Below, in pieces: positions 23,673 to 32,646 of a stretch of 64,000 nt of DNA. The stretch covers positions 558,001 to 622,000 of the forward strand of contig OZ246010.1 of assembly GCA_965230535.1 (NCBI GenBank), read 5' to 3'. The translations under genes were made by a program, and so were the position numbers. Under the pieces are notes generated by a model. It did not search any database and was not told the origin of the DNA. It worked only from the letters and a program-made list of their open reading frames with translations. Numbering within the stretch: the stretch's first letter is position 1; the number at the start of each line of letters is the position of its first letter. Source of the stretch: JAUILH01 sp965230535. GTDB lineage: Bacteria > Bacteroidota > Bacteroidia > Flavobacteriales_D > JAUILH01.

Positions 23673-25772
23673 GTTTGTAACAAAGGCGCCTTCCTCATTT
23701 ACATTGTAGACATTCATCCCTCTTTTCTTCATGAGCTTCTCAACTATTTTTGAGGTTTTGTTGGGAACTGAAGAATCTAAAATAAACATGCTTGCCTCTA
23801 CTCCATTCTCAATGGCTTCTATATCGAAAAACTGATCTCCTGAAAGAATCGCATAATCGACCTGAATTGGAGATTTGAGAGCAGAAACATTGAAAACAGT
23901 ATCCATTAACAAAATTTGTTTCCCATGTACCGAGAGAAGATTTTCATACTTTGCCAGGCCTGCTGTGTTTATGTTTTGATCTATTTGATACTGATCTGCC
24001 TTGATATGTCCAAGACTAAACCAATTGTGCTTAACATAGTAGAGTTGTTGATTTTCATCCGAAATAAAATCCTCATCTGCTAACAGAAAATTGTAACGTC
24101 CTCCGATAAAATTAAGTACCGATTTGTCAGGCACTTTGTACACTATCATCTGATGTTGTGTTGAGTTTGAATACCTTCCGAGCGATGATATGAGCAACAA
24201 AACGGTCACCAATCCCGCTATTGAAAAAACAAGGTATACTTTCCGAAAATAGAACCAGGCCAGAATTAGGCCCACGGTCAGGTACAACAACAATACTTCA
24301 TGTACCTGAATATGGTTTCCATAAATAAGGGAGTATGGAATCTCTTCAACAAAAACGACCGCCTTATTCAGAAAAGTTAATTCGTGATTGAGCAGCCACT
24401 TAAACAAACCATCAAGTCCCAAAGGGTGTGTAATCAACACCAAAATACCTGTATACAAAATGATGGTTGCCATGGGAATCACAATCAAATTTGAAATGAA
24501 GAAGTAGTTTGGAAATTGATGGAAGTAGTACAGTCCCAGAGGAAAAGTTGCTAACTGAGCTGCAAAAGACACACAAGTAATTGCCCACACCTTATCGACA
24601 AGCCAATTCTTGAAATAGAGAAGCGCATATAATTTAGGTTGCAAATACACAATGCCTATAACCGCCAAATAACTCAGCTGAAAGCCCACTTTTGTGATGA
24701 TGTGAGGATCAAACAAAATTAGCAGGAATGCTGAGGCCGACAGTGTATTGAAGATATTGGTTGGCCTGTTAAGTGACTGACCAATCACTACCGCAGAGAA
24801 CATGGTGGCCGCCCTCATAACCGAAGGCGACAAACCGGTTATGAAAGCATAAGACCATAAAATGATCAGAATCAATCCGACCTTAATAAGTTTGCCATAA
24901 CGTTTCTTTTTATCGAGAAACTTTAGGAGACTGTTGAAGAATAAGAAAATGATTCCGACATGTAAACCGGAGACCGCCAGAACGTGCATGGCTCCGGCCG
25001 ATGAAAAAGACCTTAAAATATCCGGATCCAAATGATCCTTGTAGCCAAGAATGAGAGCCGCCCCAATGGCCAAATTTTTATTGTCAGATATGCTTTCGTT
25101 TAAAATTTCAAGCATATCTTCTCTGAACCGATAAGCCAATTGTTTGATGGGGTGACCTTGTCCGGAATCTATCTTTTTCCAGGATTCTGACTTGGCATAT
25201 GCCTGATGATAAACGTCATTGTTATGCAAATACTGCCTAAAATTGAACTGCCTGGGATTGTCGGGCGGCTTGATCTCGTTGGGAAAACACCTGATCGATA
25301 CTTTATCGCCATACCGGAGTCCCAATGCGTCTTCCGTTTTTTGAAAATAGACTAAAAGATTCCCAATACAGCCCTCTTGCTTCTCGCCACCAGAGAATTC
25401 CTCAAGCTCCAGAAAAACTTTAACCGATCTTCTTTTCTCTTGTGGTGGTTCATAGATTGTTCCGACTACTGTAATTTCCTGAGTGGCAGCCAACTTTGAA
25501 AAATGCGTATTGTAATTGATTGAGCGGTTGAACCATGCATAGGTAAACCCTGCCAACAGTGTAATAAACAAAGCCAAACGACCAGAATACAGCGGTCTTT
25601 TCAGAAAATTTGATTTGAAGGGATATAGGGACAATATCAGCATGATTGCCACTGATATCAGCAGAGTTGGCAATACAATCTCGATACTTACCCACTTGTT
25701 GATCTCAAAGACGACCCCAAGTATAAAAGGAACTACAAGCCTTAGAAATGGTACTTTATTCCAAAAATCCAT
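23667..25772 (-). CDS. comEC: ComEC/Rec2-family DNA-uptake membrane protein
   Basis: Inner-membrane channel that passes single-stranded DNA into the cytoplasm during natural transformation. Order: N-terminal helices (1-75), an OB-like DUF4131 domain (about 80-210: VVGTIYEPPQEKR, LRYGDKVSIRC, PDNPRQFNFRQYL) and the Competence domain (about 225-520) with AGAMHVLAVSGLHVGI, the family hallmark, and LSPSVMRAATMF. The C-terminal 180 residues occupy the place of the metallo-beta-lactamase-like nuclease domain but lack the HxHxDH motif, as in many Bacteroidota ComEC proteins. 701 residues. It converges with the CDC-repeat gene, overlapping it by 6 bases. Confidence 0.92.
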   Translation of the reverse strand: MDFWNKVPFLRLVVPFILGVVFEINKWVSIEIVLPTLLISVAIMLILSLYPFKSNFLKRPLYSGRLALFITLLAGFTYAWFNRSINYNTHFSKLAATQEITVVGTIYEPPQEKRRSVKVFLELEEFSGGEKQEGCIGNLLVYFQKTEDALGLRYGDKVSIRCFPNEIKPPDNPRQFNFRQYLHNNDVYHQAYAKSESWKKIDSGQGHPIKQLAYRFREDMLEILNESISDNKNLAIGAALILGYKDHLDPDILRSFSSAGAMHVLAVSGLHVGIIFLFFNSLLKFLDKKKRYGKLIKVGLILIILWSYAFITGLSPSVMRAATMFSAVVIGQSLNRPTNIFNTLSASAFLLILFDPHIITKVGFQLSYLAVIGIVYLQPKLYALLYFKNWLVDKVWAITCVSFAAQLATFPLGLYYFHQFPNYFFISNLIVIPMATIILYTGILVLITHPLGLDGLFKWLLNHELTFLNKAVVFVEEIPYSLIYGNHIQVHEVLLLYLTVGLILAWFYFRKVYLVFSIAGLVTVLLLISSLGRYSNSTQHQMIVYKVPDKSVLNFIGGRYNFLLADEDFISDENQQLYYVKHNWFSLGHIKADQYQIDQNINTAGLAKYENLLSVHGKQILLMDTVFNVSALKSPIQVDYAILSGDQFFDIEAIENGVEASMFILDSSVPNKTSKIVEKLMKKRGMNVYNVNEEGAFVTNL

Positions 25773-25910
25773 GCGAATGGCATTTCAAAATGTTAGTATA
25801 TTCTAAGCAGCAACTATACTGACTGTTAATCAGTTTGTTACAAATTAATCACTTTAGAACGAGAAAAAAGTTCAGAATAATGGGCATCAAGGTTATAAGA
25901 CATGGACACA

Positions 25911-25941
25911 AAAAAAGGGTTCCGAAATCGGAACCCTTTTT
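25911..25941 (-). terminator. Rho-independent terminator after dnaK, bidirectional in form
   Basis: Perfect 14-base arms AAAAAGGGTTCCGA (25912-25925) and the complement (25928-25941), with the GC core GGGTTCCG and a very small loop. A/T runs on both sides give a T tract on either strand. It lies 20 bases past the dnaK stop. Confidence 0.88.
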
Positions 25942-25961
25942 ATCTGTAGTTAAACAGCTAT

Positions 25962-27875
25962 TTATTTGTCTTCTACTTCTTCAAAATCAACGTCAGTGAC
26001 TTCTTCATCTCCTCCGTCTGCTGCTCCGGCATCAGATGCACCACCTTCAGCGGTTGCGCCTCCTTGCTCTTGTTGAGCGGCATACATTTCCTGGCTCGCC
26101 GCCTGGAATACTTCATTCAATTTTGCCATTGATGCGTCAATTGAAGCTAAGTCTTTGCTTTCGTGAGCTGTTTTCAACTCTGCTAAAGCGTCTTCAATTG
26201 GTTGTTTCTTGTCAGCCGGAATCTTATCTCCATACTCGCTCAAAGATTTCTCAGTTTGGAAAATCAAAGCATCTGCCTGATTTACTTTTTCTGCCTCTTC
26301 TTTGGCTTGCTTATCCGCGTCAGCATTTGCTTCAGCTTCCTGCTTCATTTTCTCGATTTCCTCATCAGATAAACCTGAGCTCGCTTCAATTCTGATCGAT
26401 TGCTCTTTGCCTGTGGCTTTATCCTTGGCAGATACATTCAAAATACCGTTGGCATCAATATCGAAAGTCACTTCAATTTGTGGCTCCCCTCTTCTTGCTG
26501 GTGGGATATCAGACAACTGGAATCTACCAATTGTTCTGTTCTGTGCCGCCATTGGTCTCTCTCCCTGAAGTACATGAATCTCAACCGATGGTTGGTTATC
26601 AGCCGCAGTAGAGAAAGTCTCTGATTTTCTGGTTGGAATGGTTGTATTAGATTCAATCAACTTGGTAAATACACCTCCCATAGTTTCGATACCTAAAGAC
26701 AATGGTGTTACATCCAATAGAAGTACATCTTTCACTTCTCCTGTTAATACACCACCCTGAATGGCCGCTCCAATTGCAACAACCTCATCCGGGTTAACGC
26801 CTTTTGAAGGCTCTTTTCCGAAGAAACTCTTAACAGCCTCCTGAACAGCAGGGATTCTTGTTGAACCACCTACCAAAATGATCTCATCAATGTCATTTGT
26901 TGACATGTTGGCATTTTTCAATGCCGTCTTACATGGCTCAATTGTTCTTTTGATCAAATCATCAGCCAATTGTTCGAATTTAGCTCTGGATAAAGATCTT
27001 ACCAAGTGCTTTGGAATTCCGTCTACCGGCATGATGTACGGTAAGTTAATTTCTGAAGACGTTGTACTAGACAATTCAATTTTAGCTTTCTCTGCAGCTT
27101 CTTTCAATCTCTGAAGTGCCATTGGATCTTTTGTCAGGTCCAATCCACCGTTTTCATTCTTAAACTCTTCTACCAACCAATCGATGATTACCTGATCGAA
27201 ATCATCACCACCAAGGTGGGTATCTCCATCTGTAGACTTCACTTCAAATACACCATCACCCAGTTCAAGGATAGATACATCATGTGTTCCACCACCGCAG
27301 TCGAATACCACAATTTTCTGGTCTTCTCCTTTCTTATCCAAACCGTAAGCCAATGAAGCTGCTGTTGGTTCGTTGATGATTCTTCTTACTTTCAAGCCAG
27401 CAATTTCACCTGCTTCTTTAGTAGCCTGACGTTGAGAATCGTTAAAATATGCCGGTACAGTAATCACTGCTTCCGAAACTGTTGATCCAAGGTAATCTTC
27501 GGCCGTCTTCTTCATTTTCTGAAGTACCATTGCAGAAATTTCCTGCGGTGTGTACAACCTGTCATCAATTTTTACTCTTGGCGTATTGTTATCTCCTTTT
27601 ACCACTTCATAAGGAACTCTTCCTACTTCCTTTGAAGACTCATCATAGGTATTCCCCATGAATCTTTTAATAGAATAAATGGTTTTGGTTGGATTGGTAA
27701 TGGCTTGTCTTTTTGCCGGGTCACCAATTTTTCTTTCTCCACCATCAACAAACCCTACAATAGAAGGTGTGGTTCTTTTTCCTTCACTATTTGGAATTAC
27801 CACAGGCTCACTTCCCTCCATTACGGCTACACATGAATTTGTGGTTCCTAAATCTATTCCAATTATCTTGCTCAT
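25962..27875 (-). CDS. dnaK: Chaperone protein DnaK (Hsp70)
   Basis: ATP-dependent chaperone. Nucleotide-binding domain 1-385 with IGIDLGTTNSCVAVMEG, VPAYFNDSQRQATKEAG, NEPTAASLAYGLDKK and VGGSTRIPAVQ; the linker DVLLLDVTPLSLGIETMGG; substrate-binding beta domain; and a helical lid rich in Ala/Glu/Gln ending EEVTDVDFEEVEDK. 637 residues, full length. It is alone: grpE and dnaJ are not adjacent. The upstream region has clustered TGTCA/TGACA motifs that may be a heat-shock regulatory site. Confidence 0.98.
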   Translation of the reverse strand: MSKIIGIDLGTTNSCVAVMEGSEPVVIPNSEGKRTTPSIVGFVDGGERKIGDPAKRQAITNPTKTIYSIKRFMGNTYDESSKEVGRVPYEVVKGDNNTPRVKIDDRLYTPQEISAMVLQKMKKTAEDYLGSTVSEAVITVPAYFNDSQRQATKEAGEIAGLKVRRIINEPTAASLAYGLDKKGEDQKIVVFDCGGGTHDVSILELGDGVFEVKSTDGDTHLGGDDFDQVIIDWLVEEFKNENGGLDLTKDPMALQRLKEAAEKAKIELSSTTSSEINLPYIMPVDGIPKHLVRSLSRAKFEQLADDLIKRTIEPCKTALKNANMSTNDIDEIILVGGSTRIPAVQEAVKSFFGKEPSKGVNPDEVVAIGAAIQGGVLTGEVKDVLLLDVTPLSLGIETMGGVFTKLIESNTTIPTRKSETFSTAADNQPSVEIHVLQGERPMAAQNRTIGRFQLSDIPPARRGEPQIEVTFDIDANGILNVSAKDKATGKEQSIRIEASSGLSDEEIEKMKQEAEANADADKQAKEEAEKVNQADALIFQTEKSLSEYGDKIPADKKQPIEDALAELKTAHESKDLASIDASMAKLNEVFQAASQEMYAAQQEQGGATAEGGASDAGAADGGDEEVTDVDFEEVEDK

Positions 27876-28006
27876 ATCACTATAATTTTTAATGCTTAAT
27901 TACGGTGACAACACATAGTCAATCTTTGTGCCATTAGAAATAAAGGCAGATTTGTCTAACATTATGTCAGATATAGGTACTAAGAAGGAAGGTTGAGATT
28001 AGTTTT

Positions 28007-28030
28007 TGACAGTTTGTCAGACATTATGTC
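28007..28030 (-). promoter_or_regulatory. TGACA-N3-TGTCA palindrome upstream of dnaK
   Basis: TGACAGTTTGTCA (28007-28019) is a perfect palindrome around three bases and is followed at once by a second, GACATTATGTC (28020-28030). Another ATTATGTCAG copy stands at 27961-27970. The cluster lies about 90-155 bases ahead of the dnaK start and is absent from other gaps I read. A regulator site for the heat-shock response is plausible but unproven. Confidence 0.35.
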
Positions 28031-29120
28031 ATGGACACCATACCTGAGGGTCGGTAGTAATTCCCGGCCACATGGCAGAATCTGTACAAAATTCCATTGA
28101 ATAAGTATACTGTCCTTTACACAATTCCTCAATTGAGCCTTTGTTTAGCCACTTATTGGTAACCACTTCAGATGATCTTGTTGAGAATAAGCCAATACCA
28201 TTTGTCACATTTGTAAACTCTGGTCTTTCCTGCACAACGCCTGTCACTGGTTGGTTAACATCAATATACGTATCTAAATCTTCTCCGGCCACTGTTACAG
28301 AGAAATCTAAGCCCTGAATCTTACGGCTAACCAGATCAGATGGGTTCAATGCCGGTTCAGATGCAATTTTATCTCTTACCCAGGTATAGAACTGCTCACC
28401 GTCAATACTCTTTTCCAATGCTGCTCCATCCTGAACAGTTGCAATGTTCCATTCAAGTGCTCTGTTTGTACTGCCAGTAGTGGTTCTTTCTATGTAATTA
28501 AAAACCAACTTCACTTCATATCTGGTTCCATTAGGTGCTTCTCCCCACTTTACAGCTTCAGAAGGGTACTGTCCTGAACTGGAAGAATTCGCGTTGGCAA
28601 AGGTAATTTGAGTTTGAGCAGGTGCTCCCGGTATATTCGCAAAAGGTCTTGAAATCACAAAATCCTGAACCAAAGGTGTCTCAGCAGTAATTAAGTCCTC
28701 CGCCCCATTTACCTGAATTTTCAATTCATAAGTGGCAGCCTCATCAAGGTCGTTTGCCACAAAATAATATACCGTGTGCGTTGGACTGTAAAAAATCCCA
28801 TTGGCACTCTTATTATTTAAAACAGTATCTCTCAAAGGAAAAGTTCTAACCACATTGCCATTGATCTTTTCATCAATGTAAGCCGTCATTTGGCCTGGTG
28901 CATATTCCGAAGAATCTCTAATTGCCGCATAAGTCAGGGCATTGCCATCTCCTAAATAAGCCTTATTGATTTTCACATAGTGGTAAGTGTCATTCTTATC
29001 CAATAAGCCATACACCACCGTAATGTTTCTCCAATCTGCATTCAGTTCTACATCAGTACTACATCCTCCAATGATGCCTAAAGTTAAAAATGCAATAAAT
29101 AGCCTAGAAAATACCTTCAT
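28029..29120 (-). CDS. Surface lipoprotein, DUF4249-like
   Basis: Start at ATG 29120, which opens a lipoprotein signal (FLTLGIIGGC); the frame runs further up to 29195 but those residues carry no signal. The mature N-terminus ITVVYGLLDKNDTYHYVKINKAYLG, followed by a NGIFYSPTHTVYYF strand pattern, resembles Bacteroidota DUF4249 proteins, which are often encoded with TonB-dependent receptors. No receptor gene is next to it here. 363 residues. The family call rests on pattern memory only. It is encoded just downstream of the secreted esterase, with 71 bases between them. Confidence 0.68.
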   Translation of the reverse strand: MKVFSRLFIAFLTLGIIGGCSTDVELNADWRNITVVYGLLDKNDTYHYVKINKAYLGDGNALTYAAIRDSSEYAPGQMTAYIDEKINGNVVRTFPLRDTVLNNKSANGIFYSPTHTVYYFVANDLDEAATYELKIQVNGAEDLITAETPLVQDFVISRPFANIPGAPAQTQITFANANSSSSGQYPSEAVKWGEAPNGTRYEVKLVFNYIERTTTGSTNRALEWNIATVQDGAALEKSIDGEQFYTWVRDKIASEPALNPSDLVSRKIQGLDFSVTVAGEDLDTYIDVNQPVTGVVQERPEFTNVTNGIGLFSTRSSEVVTNKWLNKGSIEELCKGQYTYSMEFCTDSAMWPGITTDPQVWCP

Positions 29121-29191
29121 AGCGTACAAATGTAAGGATATTGTTTTTGTGAACCTTGTTTTTAAATCAATAAAAGCCCCCCTTAAATCAA

Positions 29192-30307
29192 TCAACGGAT
29201 AATGACAAGTTTATCCTGAACCATTTGACCTGATTTTGTGGCTCTGATCGTGTAAGACCCCGCCGGCAATTCCAAGTCTGTCTCATCCTGACTGTTTAAC
29301 AAATCCCGGAACATCAATTTTCCGTTGATGTCGTAGATTTTAACCTCCCAATTATCCGATGGAAACTCGAAACGAATTCGTCCATCACTAGAAGGATTTG
29401 GGAACATTTTCCATTTAATTTGTTCAAGCTCGTCTACTCCAACACCTGCAGGCAATTGGTGCTTGTTGAAAAATTTCCAGATTTCATAAGGGTATAAAAT
29501 GTCATTTACAGGTGTATACAGCCATTGATGAGCAGCATTGTAGGCACGATAAAACTCTACCTCTGTTCCCATGTTTCCTCCATCATACAAATAGTTGGTA
29601 ACTGTAATGCTATCTGAAGCTATGTCTGGTAAATTGGTTGAATCCGGAGTCGTGTTACACATGTTATTATTCACCCAAAAATCAACAGTTTGTTGCGCAT
29701 CCATACCATAAGGATTTCCTACATCTGGTACAGTAGCATCATTTGTTCCGTGAAAATGGCAAAAAGACACTGCTCTGCCTGGCACACAATTCTGAGAAGC
29801 TCCAATTGTTCCGGCCACACTGGCGAAAGCAGCAATTTTGGTATTTAATTCACACGCCAATCTGTTGGTCATAAAACCACCCATTGAGAAACCTGTGGCA
29901 TATACGCGCTGACTATTTACATTGTAATTAGCAGAAATTGTATCAATCAAAGCTGAAATAAAACCTACATCATCCACGTTTGCATTTAAGACATAGCCAA
30001 ACTGACTGGCATTGGAGTTCCAGGCCGTAGATGATAGTACCGGATCTACCAAAGCCTGCGGTGTGGCAACAATGAAATGTCCTGTATCAGATACCTGATG
30101 GAACCCTGCGTTACTAAAGTTATTCATGTTATCTCCCAATCCGTGTAAAGAAATCACAAGAGGATAAGGTGTGGTACCGTCATATGAAGCTGGCACATAT
30201 AAGATATACTCTCGTGCTTGTCCGTCAAACGAAAAACCTTCTGTGGTTTGTGCTTGAGAAACGTTTATAAAAAGAAAGGATAAGAGGCTAAGGGCTAGGT
30301 ATTTCAT
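29192..30307 (-). CDS. Secreted PHB-depolymerase/feruloyl-esterase-like hydrolase with type A T9SS sorting domain
   Basis: Signal peptide (1-20), alpha/beta-hydrolase domain (about 21-285) and a type A sorting domain (about 298-371: MFPNPSSDGRIRFEF, VKIYDINGKLMF, ELPAGSYTIRA, KLVIIR). The catalytic triad is readable: Ser141 in GFSMGG, Asp190 in HGTNDATVP, His260 in AAHQW; the oxyanion loop is SLHGLGDN. The layout matches the LpqC/PHB depolymerase esterase family, which cleaves polyester or feruloyl ester bonds on plant or polymer substrates. Exported by the type IX system and released or anchored at the surface. Substrate not determined. Confidence 0.9.
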   Translation of the reverse strand: MKYLALSLLSFLFINVSQAQTTEGFSFDGQAREYILYVPASYDGTTPYPLVISLHGLGDNMNNFSNAGFHQVSDTGHFIVATPQALVDPVLSSTAWNSNASQFGYVLNANVDDVGFISALIDTISANYNVNSQRVYATGFSMGGFMTNRLACELNTKIAAFASVAGTIGASQNCVPGRAVSFCHFHGTNDATVPDVGNPYGMDAQQTVDFWVNNNMCNTTPDSTNLPDIASDSITVTNYLYDGGNMGTEVEFYRAYNAAHQWLYTPVNDILYPYEIWKFFNKHQLPAGVGVDELEQIKWKMFPNPSSDGRIRFEFPSDNWEVKIYDINGKLMFRDLLNSQDETDLELPAGSYTIRATKSGQMVQDKLVIIR

Positions 30308-30346
30308 AAATATTGTTTTTGTAAATGTAAAAAAATCGTAGAAAGT

Positions 30347-30370
30347 GTAACCTCCTTAAAAGTTGTGTAT
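30347..30370 (+). promoter_or_regulatory. Candidate ECF-type promoter ahead of the sigma-factor gene
   Basis: GTAACC (30347-30352) and GTGTAT (30365-30370) resemble the GTAAC / CGT(A/C)TA pair recognised by many ECF sigma factors, at 12-13 bases between hexamers, a little short of the usual 15-17 unless the pair is read as GTAAC...GTATTA. ECF genes are commonly autoregulated. Weak evidence. Confidence 0.28.
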
Positions 30371-30393
30371 TATGAACATGACTGGAGAATTAA

Positions 30394-30969
30394 ATGAGAA
30401 ATACTAATTTGGCATATCAGAAAAATAAGACGGAAATCGACCAGGAATTTGACATCATCAAGCAGGCCATAAAAGACCCCAGGGCTTTTGCACCTATCTA
30501 TGATGACTATTACCAAAGGATCTTTCTTTTTCTTTTAAAACGTTCGGGCAACGAAACTCTTGCAGAAGATCTTTGCTCGCAGACTTTCTTAAAAGCACTT
30601 AAAAATCTAGCCAAATACAAAAATCAGGGTGTTCCTTTCTCTGCCTGGCTATACAGAATTGCTTATAACGAGTTTCTCTTACATCAGAGAAGCGAGAAAT
30701 ATAAAAGAGCAGTTTACGCCAAGTCTCAGGATTTCGACATTTTCTTTGATGAACGCGAAGAAATGGAGATCAATGAAGAAAGAAAACACAAAGCCAAAAT
30801 GGCACTTCAGCAACTTAACGAAGACGAATTATTCTTGATTGAATTGAAATACTTTGAGCATAGACAATACACTGAGATAGCTGATATCACAGGATTAAGC
30901 GTCTCTAACGCCAAAGTAAAAATGCACAGAATTATTAAAAAACTAAACAAGTTGGTAAACCATGAATGA
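30394..30969 (+). CDS. ECF-family RNA polymerase sigma factor
   Basis: Directs RNA polymerase to a stress or envelope regulon. Sigma region 2 spans about residues 25-95 (YDDYYQRIFLFLLKRSGNE, LAEDLCSQTFLKALKNL, FSAWLYRIAYNEFL) and region 4 about 125-188 (LFLIELKYFEHRQYTEIADITG, SNAKVKMHRIIKKL). Region 3 is absent, as expected for ECF. 191 residues. A GGAG sequence 6 bases before the ATG is a likely ribosome-binding site. The next gene overlaps by 8 bases and probably encodes its anti-sigma factor. Confidence 0.95.
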   Translation: MRNTNLAYQKNKTEIDQEFDIIKQAIKDPRAFAPIYDDYYQRIFLFLLKRSGNETLAEDLCSQTFLKALKNLAKYKNQGVPFSAWLYRIAYNEFLLHQRSEKYKRAVYAKSQDFDIFFDEREEMEINEERKHKAKMALQQLNEDELFLIELKYFEHRQYTEIADITGLSVSNAKVKMHRIIKKLNKLVNHE

Positions 30970-31771
30970 GTTGGATTTTCATATCGATGAAACGGTCATA
31001 CACAGTGCGACCATTGATCAAAAAAAGGATTTTGAGAAACTGATGGCAGACTTTAATGCCAGCCAGAGAAAGACAAGTTCTTTGGGAAGTTACTGGATGA
31101 TGACATCTGTTGTAGTATGTATAGCTTTGCTGTCTCTTTCTGCTTTTTACGGACAAGATATGTCACAGGAACCTTCTGGTAAACACCAGGCAAGCGTTCA
31201 GATTAATGACGAAACGCCTTCGGAAGAGCCTTTGCTTACCTATGCTTTGGATGAAGAAACCGCATTGATTGAACATCAGGACGTGGTTTTAGATGAAACA
31301 ATTATTGAATCTGTTGTGAGTGCCAAGATCACAGAGGAAAAAGCACTCAAATCACCACAACCGAAACTAAAGAAAGAACCAATTCTTGAACCAAATACAC
31401 CAAGAACATCCATTGCTGAAGCTATGATTAAGCACCCGGTAGCAGTGAAAACAACCAAGCCAAGGCCAATTCCTGCAAGCAGTATCAAAGTGCCTTCCGG
31501 ACTAGAACTCAATGTGGATTTGATGACTTATGCTGAATTAAAGAAGAATGGCTACTATTTCTTTGAAGTAGATACCTTAAAATCCGGAGCAGGCGAAGAA
31601 CTGTTCGATATGGATTGGGATGAGGCCGATCTTAAACGTCACCCGGACAAAGACAGATACCGTATGATTCTGAAAAAGAATAATGAAAGACGTGAAATCA
31701 TTGTTCGTCTGGTTAAAAATCCGCTGCAAATGAAGTCCAATAAAAAATGGCGACTGTTTGCTAAACGATAA
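30962..31771 (+). CDS. Membrane protein, probable anti-sigma factor
   Basis: Overlaps the ECF sigma gene by 8 bases. Layout fits a membrane anti-sigma factor: a cytoplasmic N-terminus of about 42 residues (IDQKKDFEKLMADF), one membrane helix (about 45-63: YWMMTSVVVCIALLSLSAF), a long Glu/Pro/Lys-rich periplasmic stalk and a small folded C-terminal domain (about 180-269: GLELNVDLMTYAELKKNGYYFFEV, basic end KWRLFAKR). No ZAS zinc motif (HxxxCxxC) is present, so the assignment rests on position and topology. Confidence 0.6.
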   Translation: MNELDFHIDETVIHSATIDQKKDFEKLMADFNASQRKTSSLGSYWMMTSVVVCIALLSLSAFYGQDMSQEPSGKHQASVQINDETPSEEPLLTYALDEETALIEHQDVVLDETIIESVVSAKITEEKALKSPQPKLKKEPILEPNTPRTSIAEAMIKHPVAVKTTKPRPIPASSIKVPSGLELNVDLMTYAELKKNGYYFFEVDTLKSGAGEELFDMDWDEADLKRHPDKDRYRMILKKNNERREIIVRLVKNPLQMKSNKKWRLFAKR

Positions 31772-31798
31772 AAAGCAAGATTAGATTATCAAATTGCT

Positions 31799-31806
31799 TA
31801 GATTTG
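31799..31806 (+). promoter_or_regulatory. Candidate -7 promoter element ahead of panB
   Basis: TAGATTTG fits TAnnTTTG exactly and lies 18 bases before the panB ATG (31825). No TTTG is seen at the -33 position. Confidence 0.35.
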
Positions 31807-31824
31807 TCACACTAAAAATTTGAC

Positions 31825-32640
31825 ATGTCTAAACATTCGGATATCAAAAGGGTAACAACCCACGTACTTCAGGAACTGAAATTAAAAGGTGAGAAAATTT
31901 CCATGCTCACTGCCTACGATTACTCTATGGCCAAAACTATTGATGAGGCTGGCATAGATGTTATCCTTGTTGGTGATTCTGCTTCTAATGTGATGGCAGG
32001 CCACGAAACCACACTTCCCATCACTTTGGATCAGATGATTTACCACGCCAGTTCTGTTGTCAGAGCTGCCAAAAGATCCTTAATTGTGGTTGATTTGCCT
32101 TTTGGAACCTATCAGGGGAATTCTAAGATGGCTTTGGCTTCTGCCATTCAAATCATGAAAGAAAGTGGTGCCCACTCTGTAAAACTTGAAGGCGGTAGAG
32201 AAATCATTGAGTCTGTAGACCGAATTTTGAGTGCTGGTATTCCGGTAATGGGGCATTTGGGACTAACTCCACAAAGTATTTATAAGTTTGGAACTTATGT
32301 GGTGAGAGCAAGAGAAGAAGATGAAGCTGCCAGGTTGAAAGAAGACGCCTTATTGCTTGAAGCTTCCGGTTGTTTTGCCATTGTATTGGAGAAAATTCCT
32401 GCTCATTTGGCCACTGAAGTTGCTAAGTCTGTGAACATTCCTGTGATTGGCATTGGTGCAGGAAATGGCGTAGATGGCCAGGTACTTGTGAGTCATGATA
32501 TGCTTGGCATTAACAACGATTTCAATCCAAGATTCTTAAGAAAATACCACAACCTTTACGAAGAGATGAAGGGTGCGGTAGGTGCTTATATTAAAGACGT
32601 GAAGAGTCAGGATTTCCCGAACGAAAAAGAACAATACTAG
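31825..32640 (+). CDS. panB: 3-methyl-2-oxobutanoate hydroxymethyltransferase (PanB)
   Basis: First committed step of pantothenate and CoA synthesis: 5,10-methylene-THF plus 2-oxoisovalerate gives ketopantoate. The PanB TIM barrel shows KISMLTAYDYSMAKTIDEAGID, LVGDSASNVMAGHETTLPIT, DLPFGTY, SVKLEGG, GIPVMGHLGLTPQS and IPVIGIGAGNGVDGQVLV, including the Mg-binding Asp and Glu positions of the family. 271 residues is full length. The pseudouridine synthase gene follows after 6 bases. Confidence 0.97.
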   Translation: MSKHSDIKRVTTHVLQELKLKGEKISMLTAYDYSMAKTIDEAGIDVILVGDSASNVMAGHETTLPITLDQMIYHASSVVRAAKRSLIVVDLPFGTYQGNSKMALASAIQIMKESGAHSVKLEGGREIIESVDRILSAGIPVMGHLGLTPQSIYKFGTYVVRAREEDEAARLKEDALLLEASGCFAIVLEKIPAHLATEVAKSVNIPVIGIGAGNGVDGQVLVSHDMLGINNDFNPRFLRKYHNLYEEMKGAVGAYIKDVKSQDFPNEKEQY

Positions 32641-32646
32641 TTCTTC

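Noticed and set aside
23667..24200. Frameshifted nuclease domain at the ComEC C-terminus
   Set aside because: The frame is intact to the stop; loss of the HxHxDH motif is common in this phylum, so it is not a sequencing error.
26036..27885. Several long forward-strand frames opposite dnaK
   Set aside because: They are antisense shadows of a highly conserved gene with biased codon use; no signal or motif.
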